Assembly: GCA_963210315.1 (NCBI GenBank)
Contig: OY723286.1
Location: forward strand, 744,001 to 808,000
Reading direction: 5' to 3'
DNA: 64,000 bases
DNA from: Rhynchopus euleeides
Lineage: Eukaryota; Euglenozoa; Diplonemea; Diplonemida; Diplonemidae
The notes below the pieces were generated by a model. The model was not told the origin of the DNA and ran no database searches. It was given only the letters and a program-made list of their open reading frames with translations. Shown here piece by piece: positions 56,731 to 64,000 of the stretch. How positions within the stretch are numbered: the first letter of the stretch is position 1; every line of letters starts with the position of its first letter. The translations under genes and the position numbers were made by a program.

Positions 56731-59700
56731 TGCTGTGCTGTGTAATGTGCTGCGTGCTGCTCCTGTTGGGGTGTTAGGGTGTTTGGGCGATTTGCCATCT
56801 CCCAGGGGAGCCTGCACCGGAGCGGGCAAGGCACAGTGGATATTGACCAGAAAGCTGGGGCAGCGAGGGTGTGGGGATGGGGGTGTGGGGCAAAGCCCTC
56901 TCGGGACCCTTGTTGTATCATCACGGCTACCGGACTGACGCGCGGGACACGACCAGGCCTGCGGTAGAAAAGAAACCACACAGGGAAACGAAGCAAGCGC
57001 TGGGATCTCCTGGGGCCTCCTCCACCTGCTGCCAAGAAGGACCACCCCCCCGTTGCCCGTTTTTATCCGCGCTTTGCTTCCAGGAATACCTTCCAGAGGA
57101 AAGACCTTCGGCACAAAGCCACCGCGCCATTCAGCAGCAACCGCTCTTCGCCTGTTTGTTTGTTGCTGCGTTGACGTTCTGCCTTCAGGAAACCCTTCCA
57201 GAGGGAAGGCCTTCGGCACTAAGAAAAACACACAAGGGATGTGGGAAAAGGACAGAATAACTTCGTGTTCGGTTCAAATGCTGTGGAGCCGGAGGAGGTG
57301 AACGCAAGAGATTCCTGCGGCAGTGGACAAGAGTTGGGTGCAAAGGATTTTGGTCTGGTTTGGACATGGTGTGGGGATCTCTCTAAGAGCCCCACAAGTG
57401 AACAAAAAAAATTGGCGTATCGTGGCATGGCAGGGCAGGAAGGGCATTTTTGATGTTAGAACACGTTATGAACTCCGAGAGTTGTCTTGGTTCAGCAAGC
57501 GACAGAGCAAGGTGGTGGCTACCTTGTGAGTCACCCTGCGGTGCGGCCTCCGGCTTCGCTGCTGCACAACACAGGCAAACGTGACCCCCACCCCACCCCC
57601 CCACTGAACAGCCACGTTAATCTCTCTCGCACACCTGCAGACACGGCACGCCGTATATAAGCAAAGCGAAATTAGCACCACCTTGCCTCGACCCGACCCG
57701 CACACCCCCTGAATCACAGTGGGAGGTGGGGGGTGGCGAGTGGGGGCGATGGCGGCCCGGTGGTAGGGTGGTCGTGATAACGTGTGGACTAAAGTAAACT
57801 GCAGAGCCTCCCCCATTCGCATAGGGTCTCCTCTAGATCAAAGTCTTGTGTGTCCGAGACATAGTGTGGGAGGGCCTTCTGCTCGGGTGTGGATGGGTGG
57901 TGTGCGGATGGTGGTGATGTGATGTGAAGCATCCCGTCGCGCCAGGGGGTGAGATTGGAACACCAACCATCTCCCCTGACCTCCCTGCCCATCGCATGAG
58001 TTTGATAAGATTCGATTCGTTGGCGTTTAACTTTTTTCGAGGGGGGGGTGGGGGGTGGAGGGGGGGGCGGGAGAGGTTTCTGCGTGAAAAACTGAGAGGG
58101 TTTACTGAAGTGGAAAAGTAAAGTAAAACACAGAGTTTGACCTTTCACGCACTATGCATGTTGTGTCTGCGTGAAGAGGGGGGGAGGGGGGGGCGGGGGT
58201 GGGGTGGAGGTTTGCGTGAACTTAATTTGCTCTCACAGAACTACCTGTCACGCCTCCCGCAAGAAGCAGTTTCTGAACAAAATTTGAACGATTTTGCCGT
58301 CGCCTTTTGTGTGAGTGAGGGAGGCACTGATTTCATGTTCTTCTGACCTCAGAGGCACCCGTTGAAGGTTCCCTTTGTGGTTTCTTGCATTGCTGTTCTT
58401 CTGACCCGGAGGGATGTGGAATGTGCCCGTGTTTGGCACTCCTTTTGTTGACCTCCTCCGGCTCCAAACTGAGCCTGTAGGGGCTGAAACCTTCCCGATA
58501 AAAAAAGACACCGGCAAAACACTCCTGCGGTTACTGAAATGTGAAATCACAGGAATTCCAAGTGGTCGCCCCAAAGCCAATACCACCACCCCGTAAGAAA
58601 CGTTTTGGTTTTTCACATTTTGACAACAAATGTTTGAGTCATGACCAGTACGAATACCACGTGGATCACTCTTAATGCAGTCTCGTTTTCGAACCGACTA
58701 CGGTTTGTTTGAACCCGTGGCGAAGCAGTCTTGCCCCGCCAGGCGCCAGGTGTTATTGTGAGTGGTGAGAGAGAGAGATCGAGATCGAGTGGGTGAGTGA
58801 CTGAGATAAGAAAACCCAAGAAAAAATAAGACACACAAGAGTATTGTCGTTTCAACTTTCGCAAAAAAGGAGGCTACACAACCTCCTCGTCCTCCTCCTC
58901 CAGGCACACCAACACCAATGGCTACACTGGTGGCGCTGCTTGGTCCACCGCCAGGTGCTGGAGGCACATCGACACCGATGTGCCACCCACACGCACACCA
59001 CAGAAGAAATATAGATGTGTTTCGTTGAAGAACAAAAGGGAGGGGCATGTTTCGGTCGAATGAGCACTGCACTAGGGCCAGGGAGGTCAAAAAAGACAGT
59101 TCAAAGCGAGATGAATGACAAGAGAAAACGCCAAAACAGAATTGGATGAGATCGTGCGTGGGGCGAGCCCAATCCCTTTGTGCCAGCCCCAGGGGCAGCG
59201 GCTCGAGACAGGGGCCCACCCTACCAACACCTCAGGCCAAATGGAGGGAGACAAAGCAAAAGAATTAAGGCAGCACCCCCGGAGCAAGCGGGGGGGCGCT
59301 GAAGCAGCAGGGATCTGAGAGCGGGAGAAATCCATCAACACCTGAAGGGTTTTCATTCAACAATTTGTGAACGATCTTGTTGAGGAGAGAGATGTTAAGG
59401 GGGGGGGGGGAGGGGGGGACACAGCTTCCGCGACAACACACCGAGGGAGGGCGCCTGGTGCCCACAAAATCTGAACGATTTGAACGATTGTGCTCAGTCG
59501 CGTTGTGTTGCGAAGAAGCTATCGGTGTGTGTGTGTGTGGGGGGGTGGATGGGGTGGGATATGGTGTCAGGTAAGTTCAACGACAAAGCCTGCGTGTTTC
59601 TTTGGGCCACATCCAAAATCGCTCGAAAATGGGGGTGAAATGAGGCTGTATTCCAGCCCACTGAACAGAAGTGATCAGGGTGGCGATTCAACAGCAGGGA

Positions 59701-62700
59701 ACAGCAGAATCGTCACAGAAGACAGTGCCTGCTGTTGAGCGATCGGGGGGGGGGGGGGGGTGGAGCAGGTTTTTGAGCAGGTGGGGTGGTTTTCAGCGGG
59801 GGAAAACAGTGCGGAAGGAAAACCAAAATAGTCCGAAAAAAACTCAAAGAGCAAGCCAGGCATCCCACCCCGGCCCGCTGCACTTCACACGACCTGCACG
59901 CAATTTGGAACCCGCAAAACCCACAACCTTCTTGCAAGTGTTGGGGGGCCTAACCGTCGACATGCCAAAAACTGGATCAGCTTGGCACAGAAGCGAAAGG
60001 GGTATCTATTTTTCGTCACCTCCGCATCGGGATACACTCGCAAAATCCGGGGTGGGCACTGGCTCCAGTGCCAAAAGGCACAGGATCCGAAGAACAAAAC
60101 AGAAAAAAAACACACAGAAATACCGGAAGGGGAAAAGTTTTCCAAAGGTTTGCGCCGACAAATCACAACCCTGTCTGTGCCATATTTGTCGCCCCGCAGG
60201 CGCTGTTTTCAGGAAGTCGTCTGAATGTCACGTCTCCCCACACATCCACTCCTGCCATGGGTACCTGGAAAAGAAGTTCGCGCCCAGGCCGTGAGTAGGG
60301 TCGCAAGATCTCCCCCCCAGCAAAAAAACGAATGCGAGGGGGTACCGTAAAGAGCTTTCCCCTGTTCCGCCCACCGCCGAGCTTTACACAACCAACAGAT
60401 TATTTCAACAAAATAATGGGTGTGCCACGGCAGTTGAGTGTTCAACCAGCCAGCAGCAAAAACATCCGTCAGAGAAAGCCTCGCAGAGAAAGAAGAGTTC
60501 GCTTGTGGACAACAAGGCTGGGATGTGGGAAGGGTGGGGGCGGCACCAGGTGAGTGCAAATGCTAGACGGGGGGCTTGAGCCAAACCTCTGTGTTGTGTG
60601 GAGCAGTCCAGCCGCAGCCCCGCAGGGGCTGCAGGCTTTTCGCGTTGCCCTGGTGTGTTTGGACAACCCCGAGCATATCCTGGGTGCATCATGGTGCCGC
60701 GTGCAGCAGGCAGCACAAGACGTCGTATTTTTCTTGTTGCTGCTCGACAACCAAAAAGGAGGAAAGCTGTGCGGCCTCGGCGGCACGCGCTTGGTAACAA
60801 AAACAAATTCGACAGGGGATCACGAACAGAGAGGTGTCAGTATGTTGGCACCGGCGCCGGGCCAGCCTGTCGGAATGGGGGTGATCAGTGCGACCGATGG
60901 TATGTGCAAGGTCGCCGGAAGGCGTTGCGCTCCCATCTCAGTGTAGACGCAGATCGACCCCCCAAACCCAGACGGGGTATATTCTGTGCGCCGACCAAAC
61001 CCCCGCTCCGTGCGATACAACCATTCGAACCATTCGACAAAGGAGAAAGGGCGGTGTTGTTTTATTTTCGCTCAATTATTTCACGTTATTTTCCTATTTT
61101 TTGCAGCAGTAATTTGCTTTTTCGCTTCCACCTTTGTTCGCCTGGAATTCTTCAGCCCCCCGATGGGGTCGCTGGTTTCCCGTCATCGGGGGGCGGCGTC
61201 CGGGCAATAAAAAACAATGGAGCCCCTCCTTGGCTGGAAGGCGCAGGGGAAACAGCTGGCCGCTTTCTGACATGGTGACTGCCTCCGATGTGGGCGGATC
61301 GTTTATATAGGCATGACAGTGCACACAAAGGCGGAGTGGAAAGGGTGAGAAAGGAGTGGCGCAGCAGCACCGCCAAGCAGGGGCAAATATTCAAAACAAG
61401 GCGAAAGGAGGCAGACAACAGGAGCAAACAGGAGAGATTGCTGTCAGCAGAGAGCTCGAGGAGTGGTGTGAAATGCACCGTCTTGTGTGTCCCGGGGGGT
61501 GGGGGGGGATGTGATTCCTGCGACGGGCGAGGGGAAAGCGAGACTTGGCTTGTTTACAGTCTTGAATAACCGAAAGGCCCAAGAAACCCACTCTCTCGAC
61601 GAAAAGTCAAATAAAAACCTCCCACTGACATGGCACACACACAGAAAGACGAGTCTATTTCGGGTTGCGGGCTGTATGAACTGTACTATTTGACGTACTT
61701 TTGGGCCGTGCTTCTGGGCGTCGTACACCTCCCTCCCAACAAGAGGGAGGCACTGTTCCTTCAGTACGTCTGGGCCAACACGGGCACCTTTATAGCTCGA
61801 CAGCCTGACTGTCGTGAACCCAATACCAATACAACCGAATCCAGGCTCTGAATTATGAGTAGTTGCAACCACAGCTCTTTGGAGCTGCAAGCCTTACTGT
61901 ACTCTACGCTTGCGTTGGTTGGAGCTTCAGGGGAGCAGCACGCCAGGCGGCACGCTGTCAATAAAAGAAGGGGCTTTAAAAGTGTGACAGAGAGGAAGGA
62001 AGAGGAGGTGGAAAGGAGAGATGAGGGGGGCGGGTGTAGCATTTGTGGACTAATCATCATAAATGCAAGTGTTGGGACGGGGACGTTTCTGTGCCTAATA
62101 CATAAAGGAGTCTGAGGAAGTGGTTTTCTGCACCCACCACCACCACCACCACCCCCACCTCCCACGAATTCCAGGGGGGAACCGAATGGAAACACCGTTT
62201 TTTTTGGTGCAAATCCGAAGAGAAGAGAAGAGCTGAAGGGTATCGTATCCCACGCACAACTCTCTCATGCTGGCAACGAAAAATATTGTATCCATCCGAT
62301 CCATCCGATCTGAACCCTGATTCCCTTTGTTTCCCGCCTGCAACACCGTTCTTTAGGTTAAAGGTGCAGAATCTGGGGTGTTCGAGGGTCTGTTCCAAAA
62401 CAGGAAATCACAAAAAAAACAAAAAATTCACCTTTTTCACCTTTTTTCGTCAGCTGATTGAGGGTGTGATATGAGGGTTCTATCCAACAAGGATATCAAG
62501 GCGGCACTTTCAAAGTCCTGCCAAGGACAGCGCCACGTGGGTGTGTGCTTCTGATATATGTTATGTCATCATGTGAACCCTCCCCAGCGTGTGCCAACAT
62601 CCCTGACACGCTCACGAAAAGCATGACACGGAGAAAACAGGTGCCGAAACAACCTGCCGAGCACACGGGTGGTGCCACGTTGATCCACGCAGCGATCTCC

Positions 62701-63008
62701 CATGACAGGAAGCCTTGTCGCCACGGCAGAGTCGCCGCAGACTGTGGGAGAGGTGTCGCCAGTCACCTTGAGGTTGCAGTGTGTCATCAGGCTAAGACCC
62801 GTGCCCTCTTCACCTCCCCTGTTAGGTTGCACCTTTTTTCACCTAAAATCACCGAAAATCGCTGGTGACTTGAGAGGCCACAGCGCCTTGTTGCCCTGCA
62901 GGGTGGTCCTGTGGATGACTTGTGGGTCCCTGTGGTGGTCCCATGTACCTACACGACGGACTCCAGCCGGTCGAGTGGGGGTAAAAATGGGAGATAGTTC
63001 GACCTGTG
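56731..63008. other. Gene-poor tail region
   Basis: Over 6 kb without a gene I can support. Features seen: G runs at 58039, 58180, 59400 and 59745; a direct repeat near 57076 and 57180; GAGA near 58767. A plus-strand frame at 61630-61851 (MAHTQKDESISGCGLYELYY...) starts with ATG and looks protein-like for 60 residues but has no motif. Composition is more AT-balanced than in the genic part. Confidence 0.45.
57074..57222. repeat. Direct repeat, ~106-bp spacing
   Basis: CTTCCAGGAATACCTTCCAG...GACCTTCGGCAC at 57077 resembles CTTCAGGAAACCCTTCCAG...GGCCTTCGGCAC at 57183. Confidence 0.6.
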
Positions 63009-63320
63009 GGTCTAGTTCAGGGGCTTGTCATCGGAGGATGTGACTGGGAGTCAGCCAGCATGCCACACCTGCCTACCCAGCGGGGCCGCCTCTTCGGGTG
63101 TTCCAAAACCTGTTTCTTTTGAATATTTGGAATCTGTGCGGATCGTAGTGGGGTCATTTTGTGGGTCTAGGTGTCAAGCTTCACCCATGAATAAGGGGTC
63201 TGGTTCAGGGGCTCCCACACCACACCTACACCCACCCACCTCCGCGGATTTTTTGAAACCCCGTTCTTTTGAACGTTTAGAACCTGTGCGGATCGTGGTG
63301 GGGTCATTTTGGTCATGGCG
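63009..63320. repeat. Diverged tandem repeat, ~150-190 bp unit
   Basis: GGGTCT(A/G)GTTCAGGGGCT occurs at 63009 and 63198; CTGTGCGGATCGT(A/G)GTGG then GGTCATTTTG occurs at 63132 and 63286. Between them lie related CCACACC(T) and TTTTGAA blocks. Two copies of a decayed repeat. Confidence 0.6.
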
Positions 63321-63732
63321 TGAAATCTCCAGTTTACCACCAAACTCCCACAAAACCCGGGCCAAAATCAGCTACAAAATGGAGGTCACTACCATACTCC
63401 CAGCCCCAGGAAGGGTAAGATGAGCCTGTGGGGTTGGTCAGGGACTGGTTTTCGTCTTGGGAAGGGTCCCGTTGGGAAGAATATCCGATTTGCTTGACCG
63501 CACGACGCCGTTGGGTGAAGGAGAAGTCGTACGGTACACTTCCTGTTCCTGGACGGACCGGGTTCGATCCGTACTACAGGCCAACTGCCCCCCTAAAACA
63601 GGGAGGAAGATATCACTTGCACACCCGGACATTACTTGCACTGCATTCCTCCCCGGTTCCAGGCACATTATTGCACTGCGTGCAAGTCAGGGACCTGGAG
63701 TGCAAGTACATAGTGGACTCCAACTGCCCTAG

Positions 63733-63819
63733 CCCGCTAGCGGGAGTCTGGGTACGGGAGTCTGACACGCGAATGCGTGTCCTAGTCACACAGGCAATGC
63801 GAATCGCATTGCCTGTGTG
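63733..63819. repeat. Cluster of three palindromes
   Basis: CCCGCTAGCGGG (63733-63744), GACACGC-GAAT-GCGTGTC (63764-63781) and a 33-base near-palindrome with 16-bp arms CACACAGGCAATGCGA (63787-63819, one-base centre) follow within 90 bases. Confidence 0.85.
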
Positions 63820-64000
63820 CCTAGTGGGACTCGCGAGATGGCCGCCCGTAGTCCGGTTCAAATTTCAGCGGCCGGACAGGATTTCCAGCCATTTTGGGTA
63901 GACCATCCCTTCCCAAAGTCGCATCCCACCGGCCGATATACCCACGTTCCGAATCCCGACCCAGGGGTATCCAAGCTTCGGTAAGGCTTGGGTGGGATTG

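Noticed and set aside
60554..60946. 130-codon plus-strand frame in the gene-poor tail
   Set aside because: No motif or conservation signal and non-canonical context; treated as chance.
63555..63580. GGTTCGATCC resembling a tRNA B box
   Set aside because: No pairing T-stem, anticodon arm or acceptor stem can be built around it.

Overview
The window is nuclear DNA of a GC-rich protist. The genes are eukaryotic: a complex I B8 subunit, a DNAJC21-type ribosome-biogenesis chaperone, an ER protein with a retrieval tail, astacin metallopeptidases and a hAT transposon. Most genes have no intron or only a few, and every intron I could place by reading frame except one has a GTATG(G/T/C) donor and a pyrimidine/CA-rich ...AG acceptor. 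All confident host genes (about fifteen, over roughly 56 kb) lie on the minus strand. Many start codons are preceded by CA/CT-rich tracts ending in AG. One-way gene order, few introns and possible trans-splice acceptors fit a euglenozoan, perhaps a diplonemid. This is inference: I see no spliced-leader gene and cannot run a search.

Layout. From 1 to about 18.7 kb is a tandem duplication with an offset of about 11 kb. Each unit carries (i) a large multi-pass membrane protein with a predicted extracellular domain on a Thr/Pro-rich stalk (1-2025, cut by the window edge; 10339-13661) and (ii) a secreted astacin metallopeptidase with Pro-rich linkers and Cys-rich modules (5349-8016; 16242-18534). 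Both astacin genes are interrupted immediately before the zinc-site HEIGHSLGL codons by an insert flanked by 21-22 bp direct repeats. Removing the insert together with one repeat copy restores the exact HExxHxxGxxH site. A MITE-like element (13778-14720) and a (GA)n-bearing insertion (about 6888-7222) separate the two units further.

From 19.5 to 30.6 kb are DNAJC21 (two exons), a ~1000-residue P-loop GTPase-like protein, a second dynamin-like GTPase and a small J-domain protein. From 32.4 to 33.6 kb is a foldback transposon with ~370 bp arms flanked by TA. From 33.7 to 40 kb are a secreted NTF2-like protein and a modular secreted glycoside hydrolase whose frame is broken by a single TAG at a conserved tyrosine position. 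From 40.7 to 46.3 kb are NDUFA2 (three good exons and a likely fourth) and an ER-luminal thioredoxin-fold protein ending in DDEL. At 47.4 kb lies an isolated 5' fragment of large-subunit rRNA. From 48 to 56.7 kb are a Cys-rich secreted protein, a secreted haem peroxidase, an apparently complete hAT transposon with 8-bp target duplication (51323-55074) and a small NTF2-like protein. The last 7 kb hold no gene I can support, only degenerate repeats and a cluster of palindromes.

Functionally the region mixes housekeeping genes with secreted hydrolases, a peroxidase and surface-type proteins, as expected of a free-living heterotroph that digests polymers outside the cell. Mobile DNA of at least four kinds lies between and inside the genes.
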